This document shows positions 53,116-59,920 of a stretch of 64,000 bases of DNA, piece by piece (the stretch's first letter is position 1; each line of letters begins with the position of its first letter). A program made the translations under genes and the position numbers. The notes beneath the pieces were generated by a model that was given only the letters and a program-made list of their open reading frames with translations, was not told where the DNA came from and did not search any database. Where the stretch lies: NCBI GenBank assembly GCA_013141415.1, contig JABFQY010000003.1:271729-335728 (forward strand), in the 5' to 3' direction. The DNA is from Kiritimatiellaceae bacterium. GTDB taxonomy: Bacteria; Verrucomicrobiota; Kiritimatiellia; Kiritimatiellales; Tichowtungiaceae.

Positions 53116-53634
53116 TTAGTTTGAGAGTTCCTTTTCAGCGCGACGGAAAGCCTCGGTGTAAGAAACGCGCTCGGTCTTCAGGATTTCAGCAGCGCGGTTG
53201 CGGATTTTGACGGCCTGAGAGTCGGCCTCGGGGCGGGCATTGCGGTTATGCGTTGCCTGCACTTTTGAATCGCGGTTGTGTAACGGCTTCGAAGAAGCCG
53301 GGGTTCGCAGTTCAGGGTTTGCAGTTTGGGGGTTGGGCAACTTCAGGTTTTTGAAGACCGCTTCCGTCAGGGTGCGATTTTCAATGAACTGCGCACGGAC
53401 GGCGTCGCGGTTTTCGATGTGCGCGGCGTGGGCGGTGAGAAAGGCGTCGGCATCTGCTTCGAGTTGCGCATTCTGGAAAGTGGCAAGCTGGGTTTCGGCA
53501 GACTCGGCGCGATTGAGCAGCGCGGCGACCTCGGCGGGCGGGGTCATGTTTTCAATGGCGGTGAGGATGGCGCCCTCCGCTGTATCGGCGGGCAGATTCA
53601 GTTTGTTGAGCAAGGCATCAATAATCGCTTTCAT
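53116..53634 (-). CDS. Nested scaffold protein (gpZ-like) from internal start
   Basis: 172 residues sharing frame and stop with the protease. AGGAG lies six bases ahead of the internal ATG (MKAIIDALLNKLNLPADT), and recurrent motif b lies about 60 bases upstream, inside the protease coding region. Both suggest independent expression of the scaffold. Confidence 0.6.
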   Translation of the reverse strand: MKAIIDALLNKLNLPADTAEGAILTAIENMTPPAEVAALLNRAESAETQLATFQNAQLEADADAFLTAHAAHIENRDAVRAQFIENRTLTEAVFKNLKLPNPQTANPELRTPASSKPLHNRDSKVQATHNRNARPEADSQAVKIRNRAAEILKTERVSYTEAFRRAEKELSN

Positions 53635-54234
53635 GGTTTTCTCCTGTTTGGGAGGGCAGCTACGAGAGCGGCCCGTACAATTTCGGTCTTCATCTAAAGG
53701 GGTAAAATCAAACTGGGCCCGATTGGATAGCGGCAGGATGCCCTTCAGATTCGGGTCGTTAGTGACGGCGGCGTTAAGCAGGCGAACAGGACGGAAGCGG
53801 TTGTCGCCGAGGTCTTCGCAGTCAGTTTTGGCCCAAACGGGGGAAAGAAAGCGGTAGCGCCCGCCTTTGACTGCGGCTTCGCCGATGTCGGACCAGCGGA
53901 TGTGGGCAAAAAGCCCGGCGGGGCTTTTCCCAGTTATAAGTTCTGAGTTCTGAGTTATCAGTTCAGGCTCAACAAATTTCAAATCGGTGATCCAGCCAGC
54001 GGCTTCGGAGCGTTTTTCGGCATCGAGCGAAAAGTGGTCAAAATCAATGAGCAGGCCGGGGAAATTTGCGGAAGTAGCGCGGGCATTTTTAAATGCGGCA
54101 ACCATGCAGTTGCAGGCTTCGGCGTCAATGACCTGAACGATTCCGGCGGCGGCATGGGGAAACTCTCCAAGCGGGGCAAGCTGGTGCCAGCCGTCGGCAG
54201 GCATTTCGAAATTGCGGTTGAGTATTAGGTTCAT
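53116..54234 (-). CDS. Mu gpI-like prohead protease/scaffold
   Basis: 372 residues. The N-terminal half (about 1-190) resembles Mu-like protein I: GLLIDFDHFSLDAEKRSEAAGWITDL, AHIRWSDIGEAAVKGGRYRFLSPVW and LLNAAVTNDPNLKGI. The C-terminal half is a charged helical scaffold (ESAETQLATFQNAQLEADADAFL). Start ATG directly after recurrent motif c. As in Mu (I and Z), an internal in-frame start with a good ribosome site should make the scaffold alone. Confidence 0.82.
   Translation of the reverse strand: MNLILNRNFEMPADGWHQLAPLGEFPHAAAGIVQVIDAEACNCMVAAFKNARATSANFPGLLIDFDHFSLDAEKRSEAAGWITDLKFVEPELITQNSELITGKSPAGLFAHIRWSDIGEAAVKGGRYRFLSPVWAKTDCEDLGDNRFRPVRLLNAAVTNDPNLKGILPLSNRAQFDFTPLDEDRNCTGRSRSCPPKQEKTMKAIIDALLNKLNLPADTAEGAILTAIENMTPPAEVAALLNRAESAETQLATFQNAQLEADADAFLTAHAAHIENRDAVRAQFIENRTLTEAVFKNLKLPNPQTANPELRTPASSKPLHNRDSKVQATHNRNARPEADSQAVKIRNRAAEILKTERVSYTEAFRRAEKELSN
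53694..53716 (-). promoter_or_regulatory. Recurrent upstream motif, copy b (inside the protease gene)
   Basis: Minus strand: CCAGTTTGATTTTACCCCTT then TAG. It is coding (AQFDFTPLD) yet keeps the motif, about 60 bases ahead of the nested scaffold start. Confidence 0.6.
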
Positions 54235-54236
54235 CA

Positions 54237-54259
54237 CCTAAAAAGGTGAAATCAAACGG
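54237..54259 (-). promoter_or_regulatory. Recurrent upstream motif, copy c
   Basis: Minus strand: CCGTTTGATTTCACCTTTTT then AGG, ending two bases ahead of the protease ATG, so it also provides the ribosome site. Confidence 0.65.
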
Positions 54260-54409
54260 AAGTGCTGATCCAGAAGACAGATGAGGGATGACGGATGCCA
54301 GAGTTAGCCGCGTAGGCGCGCAAAGGGCTCAAAAAAAATAAATGAAAATATTTTTCTGAAAAGTTTGATATATCAAACTATGCCGGACAAATCGGACGTT
54401 TCGGACGTA

Positions 54410-55570
54410 TCATTTAGCCGCTGGAATAGCGGGGGTTTTTGTCAGGGTGTAGCCGGTTTTTTCGGAAAGCTCGGCGGGATCTACGTCGAGACCGGCGGCT
54501 TTAAGGTTCACCGCATCGAGCACGACCTGTTTGGTTTCCTGAGTGAAGCCGGGTGAGAATTCAAAGTAGGCCATGACGGGCTGGCCGGGAAAGTGCTGTT
54601 GCAGAAGCGGTACATCAATGGCGTTCTGCAAGATGCCAGCCAAGGTGATGGCATCGGCTCGGGCGATCTGCAGAAAGGTTTCCTGATGGGCGGTGCCTGC
54701 CAAGGTGCCGCTACCTGGCTCGGTGAGCATGGTTAGAATGCCGCCGGTGGCGGTGATGGTGATTTGCTCGTCGATGTATTTAATCAGTTCGCGAAACGGC
54801 GGACGTCCCCCGCCTCCGGTGACGAACTTCACATCGCTGTCGTGCGGAAGAAATCCGCGACCATTGGAAAGGAGTTGTTCGGAAACCTCCTGAAACTCCT
54901 TCTGTTTTTCTTCAGAGGCGTTGGGCGGACCGACCAAGAAGATAGACGGGATGCCGTAAACCGAGATGTAGGTATCCCAGTCGGCTTGCGAAAGGTTTTT
55001 GCGTAGGTAGAGCACGCTGAGGATGCGGTCGAGTGCGGCGGTCTCGAGGATGACAAAGTTTTCGGGGTCAATGGGCGTGCCTCGCTGACAGCCGGAAACG
55101 GCACCGGCGTTGTATTCCCAGTCGCCGAAAAGTCCGTCACGAATCCAGAACCACTGTTCTACCGGCTCAAGGCGTTCAATGAGCCCGTTGGCTGACCAGT
55201 GTTTTTCAAGATGGGCAAAGCCGCGAAAGAAGCCAGTGAACAGGAAGGATACGGCTTCGCGGAAGTTGGCGATGTTGTCATAGACCATGCGGAGAAAATC
55301 GGCCTGTTCCTGCGCGCGCGAATCGTTTTGAGACTGCGAAACGATACGGACATCCCAATCGAGCGACAGCAGTGCAGCGCGACGGCGCTGAATGACGGAG
55401 TGGATCATGGCGTCGGAGCGCTCGATGTAGTAGTAGAGCCACATCAAGTCGGTGTACTGGCCGCGCTCGCCCGCTTCCTGGAAAGAAACGAGCCGCGAGA
55501 TGTTGAGGCTGCGCAACGGGTTGTTTGCGTCGCGGGTGCCGTGGTTTTTATTCAGGTAAAGGTAGCGCAT
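54410..55570 (-). CDS. Portal protein, DUF935/Mu gp29-like
   Basis: 386 residues. Family pattern: YYYIERSDAMIHSVIQRRRAALLSLDWDV near the N-terminus, FLFTGFFRGFAHLEKHWSANG, the GIPSIFLVGPPNASEEKQKEF segment and TATGGILTMLTEPGSGTLAG. Forms the dodecameric DNA entry ring of the head. It normally follows the large terminase gene directly; here the Pycsar-like operon lies between. Confidence 0.85.
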   Translation of the reverse strand: MRYLYLNKNHGTRDANNPLRSLNISRLVSFQEAGERGQYTDLMWLYYYIERSDAMIHSVIQRRRAALLSLDWDVRIVSQSQNDSRAQEQADFLRMVYDNIANFREAVSFLFTGFFRGFAHLEKHWSANGLIERLEPVEQWFWIRDGLFGDWEYNAGAVSGCQRGTPIDPENFVILETAALDRILSVLYLRKNLSQADWDTYISVYGIPSIFLVGPPNASEEKQKEFQEVSEQLLSNGRGFLPHDSDVKFVTGGGGRPPFRELIKYIDEQITITATGGILTMLTEPGSGTLAGTAHQETFLQIARADAITLAGILQNAIDVPLLQQHFPGQPVMAYFEFSPGFTQETKQVVLDAVNLKAAGLDVDPAELSEKTGYTLTKTPAIPAAK

Positions 55571-55640
55571 AAGTTTCTCCCGTTCAAATCGTTAAAACGC
55601 CACGCTCGTTGAAGCCGTTAAAAACGAGAAGACGTTCTAA

Positions 55641-55662
55641 TATAAGGGGGGAAATCAAATGG
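55641..55662 (-). promoter_or_regulatory. Recurrent upstream motif, copy d
   Basis: Minus strand: CCATTTGATTTCCCCCCTTA then TA, about 70 bases ahead of the portal ATG and just past the end of the Pycsar-like operon. Confidence 0.65.
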
Positions 55663-55775
55663 CCAGGCGCGGTTGTTGGGCCGTTATTGAAATGTACGGA
55701 TGCGTGTGCTGACACTTTTTCCGAACGATCCAGTAACGGCATTGTTCGCTGCTTCTTTGTCTTCGGCAATCTTAA

Positions 55776-56531
55776 TCATATTCTGGTCAAGTTTCTGCCG
55801 AAGTAATACTCCAAACATCCAGCTATGCTAAGCCTGTTGAAAAGCAACGTGTCTATAGCTCCACCGTTGATGGTTGGTTCATGTTCATGGTAGAAACAGA
55901 GTGATGGCGTTAGTGGGAGGATCATGCGTTTCAGTGATGAATCTGGGACAATGAAATCGACACTCGATGAAGTCATGAGGTGCCATTTCGTGCCCTTGAA
56001 TTGTCGTAAAGATCGATTCAGCTTCGTCTGCAAAAGTCCCCCCACAATCTGGCGAGCGGGGATCGTGAAATCTGGCCTAATCGATGAAATGTTGTTCTTC
56101 TCCAGATGCTCGATATCGTCCTTCGAAAGCTTCACTGAAACATCAACAATTCCTGGAATCGGCCCCTCATCAATATCAGCATCACGAAGTGACTCCCGAA
56201 GAGACCAGAGACAATACATAGCAGACACTATCTTGGCGCCTTCTGCTGACACTGTCGTATCTCCAGAACTGAGGAGCTGATCTGCGTATCCACGATAGTC
56301 ATTCTCAATAGTGAGCATGTAGCCGCTCTCTGCCCGCTGGTCCCAAGCTCTCTTAGCACAAAAAATTGGTGCGTCTGGCTTAGCGCGAAAAGTACCTTCC
56401 GAAGATTTGCACTTAACCTCGACGGTGCCATTAGAATCGGAGAAGCGTGCTATGCAGCACTTAGGGAAGCAGTGTTGCTTTACGGTAAGTTGATGTGGAT
56501 TACCTGGCTGGGGCTTCTCGAAGGTTGACAT
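55776..56531 (-). CDS. Third gene of the Pycsar-like operon, unknown function
   Basis: 251 residues from MSTFEKPQPG, chosen because GGAGAGC lies ahead; a longer frame overlaps the cyclase. NPHQLTVKQHCFPKCCIARFSD near the N-terminus faintly recalls the start of DUF4238 proteins, with Cys and His that could bind metal. The middle is helical (GAKIVSAMYCLWSLRESLRD) and the C-terminus holds PLTPSLCFYHEHEPTINGG. Fourteen bases after the cyclase, so cotranscribed. Pycsar loci usually have two genes; this one may be an accessory or a passenger. Confidence 0.6.
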   Translation of the reverse strand: MSTFEKPQPGNPHQLTVKQHCFPKCCIARFSDSNGTVEVKCKSSEGTFRAKPDAPIFCAKRAWDQRAESGYMLTIENDYRGYADQLLSSGDTTVSAEGAKIVSAMYCLWSLRESLRDADIDEGPIPGIVDVSVKLSKDDIEHLEKNNISSIRPDFTIPARQIVGGLLQTKLNRSLRQFKGTKWHLMTSSSVDFIVPDSSLKRMILPLTPSLCFYHEHEPTINGGAIDTLLFNRLSIAGCLEYYFGRNLTRI

Positions 56532-56545
56532 TGTTGGGTGCTCTC

Positions 56546-57241
56546 CTATAAAGACCATTTCCAATTCGACCTGTAGATCTTCATGTTGTTCATGTCGGTC
56601 CACTGTGCCTCCTCCCACATGGAGACGCCGTTGTGCTTCTTCGCGTCATCTACGAGTCTGTTGTAAACATCCGCAGTAATGCGGGATGCGTGTGTGTCTG
56701 GTAGTGAAGAAAGCTTTGCCGCATAGTTCGCCGCGCGGCCAACCCATACCAAGTCATTCGCGCCTCGTGCGCCGGTACGCGCGGCGCGCAACGTGCTTCG
56801 GTCGATGCCCACGACATGTTTCAGTTGGTACTCTTTAGAGGGGTACTGCTTTAGGAGTAGAGGATTAATGATCTCCAATCGGCACCAGTTGATCTTTAGG
56901 GCGGTTCTAGCAGCTGAAGTGTTCGGCGAGTCGCCTATGTACACAGCCATGATGCGATCCCCGTCATAGGCCGTTATGCGGCCTCCTTCACTTGAGATGA
57001 TCCTTGCGGCGCAGTAGAGAAACGCTTTGTATACTTCAGCAGCGAACTGCCATGATTCAGCGTTCACCAAGGCTGTCGAACCAGACATGTCTGCGTAAAG
57101 GACAACCGCATCTTCAAGTTTCACGGCTTCATTCGCCATGGCAACTGTGTCGGCATCTGGAACAACCCGACCATCGCGCTCAGTCCATTGTTCTCTGAAG
57201 AACTTCCCAACTTGCTCAACCAGTTCATCTTTCAGTGACAT
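56546..57241 (-). CDS. Class III nucleotide cyclase, Pycsar cyclase-like (PycC)
   Basis: 231 residues, a stand-alone class III cyclase domain. The first metal Asp is in VVLYADMSGSTALV (about residues 45-58), the second in YDGDRIMAVYIG (about 90-100); RTGARGANDLVWVGRAANYAAKL (about 155-178) holds the transition-state Asn/Arg region. Small size, absence of sensor domains and a cNMP-binding TIR effector directly upstream match the Pycsar anti-phage system, where such enzymes make cUMP or cCMP on infection. The base used cannot be told from sequence by eye. Seven bases after the effector gene. Confidence 0.82.
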   Translation of the reverse strand: MSLKDELVEQVGKFFREQWTERDGRVVPDADTVAMANEAVKLEDAVVLYADMSGSTALVNAESWQFAAEVYKAFLYCAARIISSEGGRITAYDGDRIMAVYIGDSPNTSAARTALKINWCRLEIINPLLLKQYPSKEYQLKHVVGIDRSTLRAARTGARGANDLVWVGRAANYAAKLSSLPDTHASRITADVYNRLVDDAKKHNGVSMWEEAQWTDMNNMKIYRSNWKWSL

Positions 57242-57248
57242 AGAAAAC

Positions 57249-58163
57249 CTACCTGCTTTTCATCTTCTGAATCGCGAGTGATATCTCGTCCGCTGACGTT
57301 CTGACGGCGTCTTGGGGTGAGGCTGCGGTTGGGTCGTATTTTACTACGTTGATTCCGAGAAGATCGGATGGAATCTTCACATCAATCCCCTGGGGTGTAA
57401 TGAGGAATGTTCTGTGTCGGGTAATTGCGCCCATGAACAGTCCGAGTTCAAAAACAATATTGTCCCTTGGTGCCTGTGTGGATACGCCTCGACTCGTCAC
57501 TTGGTCGTCTGCTGTGGCAACCAATGCTGCAAAGTCCGAGCATTGCACTCGTGTGGCCAAGTCTTCCATTGGAAAGTGCGAAGCACCGAATACGCCCTCG
57601 GACCACAAACTCACAACTGCCAGCTTGGGGTCAATTCGTGAGGCAAGAGCCTTGGCAATGGCGATCCCCTCGCGGGATGATCCAATGAATAGTTGAGGTG
57701 TCTCGTTGGGTGAACTGTGGAACTTGCATCGTTCGTCCAATCGTCGTACAAGCTGGATGCCAATCTGGCGCCAGAGGATTGGATGCGCGTTGGCGATGGC
57801 AACGAAGTTGGGTTCGCAAACTTGTGCGTATGTCGTTGGCTCACGGGACACCACCGTTGCTGTCCGACGTGATGCGGGGTCAACTAGGGCCATTTCGCCG
57901 ACATGTTGTCCGGCTCCTCGGGTAGCGACTTCTCTTTCATTGATGAGAATGCGGGCGCTACCACTGAACATGAAGTAGATATCGTTGTCAGAGTCGCCCT
58001 GCCGAATCAATACATCGCCAGCCGAATGACTAACGATTTTGCATGCGGGTGCCAGTGCTTGTGCGACCGGTTCGCTTCCTCGAACGAGCTGCTGTTGCAG
58101 AAGCAGATCAATCAGAATCCGTCCAGTTGTATCGGCTGCGATTCTGTCGCCTATTGATGTCAT
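57249..58163 (-). CDS. cNMP-binding/TIR-like effector, PycTIR-like
   Basis: 304 residues. Residues about 20-150 are a cyclic-nucleotide-binding domain: DVLIRQGDSDNDIYFMFSGSARI and the phosphate-binding cassette VGEMALVDPASRRTATV. Residues about 165-300 are a TIR-like predicted nucleotide-binding domain (PQLFIGSSREGIAIAKALASRI, DNIVFELGLFMGAITRHRTFLI) of the kind seen in Cap12 effectors, where a Glu cleaves NAD+; VFELGLF holds the likely catalytic Glu. Expected action: bind the cyclic pyrimidine made by the cyclase, then deplete NAD+ and stop infection. First gene of the operon. Confidence 0.83.
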   Translation of the reverse strand: MTSIGDRIAADTTGRILIDLLLQQQLVRGSEPVAQALAPACKIVSHSAGDVLIRQGDSDNDIYFMFSGSARILINEREVATRGAGQHVGEMALVDPASRRTATVVSREPTTYAQVCEPNFVAIANAHPILWRQIGIQLVRRLDERCKFHSSPNETPQLFIGSSREGIAIAKALASRIDPKLAVVSLWSEGVFGASHFPMEDLATRVQCSDFAALVATADDQVTSRGVSTQAPRDNIVFELGLFMGAITRHRTFLITPQGIDVKIPSDLLGINVVKYDPTAASPQDAVRTSADEISLAIQKMKSR

Positions 58164-58365
58164 AGCTTTATCATCAGTGTTACTGAACGTACTTCAAGTT
58201 CGTTGTTTTAGGGGTGCCCTTTTGAACTCGACTGGACAGTAGCGGGTCGTTCGGCGGTGATCAATTCAAATAAGAGATTCGTGATGCGGTGGTTATACAT
58301 TCGGTGTATTCCAGATGGCCGTAATTAGTTTTGAGCACCGTGAACAAGCTTTAGGGGGAACGGTG
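58164..58365. other. Control region of the Pycsar-like operon
   Basis: About 200 bases with no gene. On the minus strand TTGAAG is followed 18 bases later by TGATAA, a weak promoter candidate very close to the start. At 58328-58349 it carries a 22-base echo of the holin-like gene (20 of 22 bases equal to 49843-49864), suggesting the operon arrived with flanking phage DNA. Confidence 0.45.
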
Positions 58366-59643
58366 TTAGCTATTTATGCTACGGGATCGTTTCGCAAAGG
58401 GAGCGAAGCGGTGTTTATGCGCAAGCGGAATCATTGAGCCGCAGGATTCGGTTTCCCAGCGGCGGTGGTTAGCGAGCGCGAGCGCCATGACGCAATCATC
58501 GTGAAAGCCTGACGGGGCGTTGTAGCTGACGTGCCCGCGCGGGGAAATTTCGTATTCGTAGCGTTGCATTTCGTTGGTGAGCACCTGCCATTCCTCCGGC
58601 CAGCTGACTTTCTGGTGTTCGACGGCCCCCATGAGGCGCTGTACCAGTTCGGCTTTCGAGATGGATGAGAATTTGAAGGGCTCAATGTTTGAATAGCGTC
58701 GGCAAAGGTCGTCGTAAATTGGATCCCCTGCCCCGGTGGCATCGAGGATCAAGCGGCCTTGCCATTTGCGCGCGAATTGCAGGATGCGGTCTTTCTGCAC
58801 CGGCCAGTTGAGCTGATTGAAGCGTTCCATTTCAAAGCAGCGGCCCGTTTTCAGGTTCATGGCAACGAGCACGGTGAAGTCGGTATGCTTGGCCACATCG
58901 CAACCGATGACCACCGGCCCGGTGCGGTCGTCGCGGGTGATTGTCTTTTCAGGAAACAGGCACGAGCTGACACCGCGAAATACTCCCGCAGAGTCTTCAA
59001 GAAACTCGGCTTCGTATTCCTGCTTGAACACATCGGCGGGCAAGGTGCGCTTAGCGTCGTCCCATTCGGTCGGCGGAAAATACGGGCTGGCATTGCTGGG
59101 GAACTTGAATGACTTGTAGGCTGTTTCTTGCGGATCGAGTCCGCGGGTGTACAGGTCAAAAAACCAGTTGCGGCCTTTGGGTGTCGAAATGAATACGGCC
59201 CAGCCTTCCGTCTGCGCGATGGTCGGCCTCAAAACGTAATTCCATACATCGAGTGGGATCACCGCCGCTTCATCTACTACAAGACCTTTGAAGCCGTACC
59301 CACGGATGTTCTCGGGATTGTCGGCAGACAAAAACCAGACACGGGAAATTTTTCCGTCCCGGCTCTCGAAATCAACCCGCGAAGGCGTCCGCCCGATAAA
59401 GCGCAGGTACCACGATTCTGCGGCGGCGATAAACGCCTCCCGCCCGCGCTCCGCCACGTTGTAGGTGGGCGCTACCCATCCGTATTCGCCGGAGTCGAGG
59501 AAGGCGCACTCGAGCAACTCTCCGGCAAGGCAGAGGGTCTTTCCGAATCGTCGTCCGGTGCAGACAATTCGAAATCGCTTATCGCGGGCATTATGAATTT
59601 CTTTTTGAGCCCAATGGGGGGTGTATTTGACAGGAGACGCCAT
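58366..59643 (-). CDS. terL: Terminase large subunit
   Basis: 425 residues. ATPase part with Walker A CTGRRFGKT and Walker B GLVVDEAA, coupling motif FISTPKG; nuclease part with VVIGCDVAKHTDFTVLV, the Asp in LILDATGAGDPI and a late HDDCVMALALA. Packages DNA into the head. Overlaps the small-terminase gene by 172 bases, a long overlap for phage genes. Its C-terminal 20 residues are basic and probably dispensable. Confidence 0.93.
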   Translation of the reverse strand: MASPVKYTPHWAQKEIHNARDKRFRIVCTGRRFGKTLCLAGELLECAFLDSGEYGWVAPTYNVAERGREAFIAAAESWYLRFIGRTPSRVDFESRDGKISRVWFLSADNPENIRGYGFKGLVVDEAAVIPLDVWNYVLRPTIAQTEGWAVFISTPKGRNWFFDLYTRGLDPQETAYKSFKFPSNASPYFPPTEWDDAKRTLPADVFKQEYEAEFLEDSAGVFRGVSSCLFPEKTITRDDRTGPVVIGCDVAKHTDFTVLVAMNLKTGRCFEMERFNQLNWPVQKDRILQFARKWQGRLILDATGAGDPIYDDLCRRYSNIEPFKFSSISKAELVQRLMGAVEHQKVSWPEEWQVLTNEMQRYEYEISPRGHVSYNAPSGFHDDCVMALALANHRRWETESCGSMIPLAHKHRFAPFAKRSRSINS

Positions 59644-59885
59644 TCTATAACTCCTTCGTGTTCGATGTTGACCGTGGCTTCTTTGGGAAGCATCGGCATG
59701 ATGATGTTGCGAAAAAACGAAACGGGGTCTTTTGTTAAGGATTCTTGCAGGCCATCCAGCAAAGCTTGCTGATTGGCATCGGACTGCAACATAAGGTCAA
59801 TGGCCTTAACGAGCTGAGTGCGTCCGCTGACTGCGCCTTTGGGCTTGCCGGCTGGGTTGCCTGATTGTCCTGGTTTAAATTGCAT
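59472..59885 (-). CDS. DUF5681-type protein, probable small terminase
   Basis: 137 residues from MQFKPGQSGNPAGKPKGA, the signature of DUF5681 proteins that stand just ahead of terL in many phages and probably recognise packaging sites. The N-terminal half fits the family; the C-terminal third lies over terL in another frame and is low complexity (ESCSSAPSSTPANTDG). TTGGAGG ahead of the ATG and recurrent motif e just upstream support this start. Confidence 0.75.
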   Translation of the reverse strand: MQFKPGQSGNPAGKPKGAVSGRTQLVKAIDLMLQSDANQQALLDGLQESLTKDPVSFFRNIIMPMLPKEATVNIEHEGVIEWRLLSNTPPIGLKKKFIMPAISDFELSAPDDDSERPSALPESCSSAPSSTPANTDG

Positions 59886-59897
59886 CGTGTCCTCCAA

Positions 59898-59920
59898 CCT
59901 AAGGAGGGAAATCAAACTAT
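59898..59920 (-). promoter_or_regulatory. Recurrent upstream motif, copy e
   Basis: Minus strand: TAGTTTGATTTCCCTCCTTA then GG, about 12 bases ahead of the small-terminase ATG. Heads the head-gene operon. Confidence 0.7.

Noticed and set aside
55584-55769. 61-codon frame between portal and third operon gene
   Set aside because: Runs through recurrent motif d and has no ribosome site or recognisable sequence.
49414-59885. Transposable Mu-like prophage
   Set aside because: Protease and portal are Mu-like, but the element lies at a tRNA, has a D5/SF3-type helicase and shows no MuA/MuB transposase, so replicative transposition is not supported.
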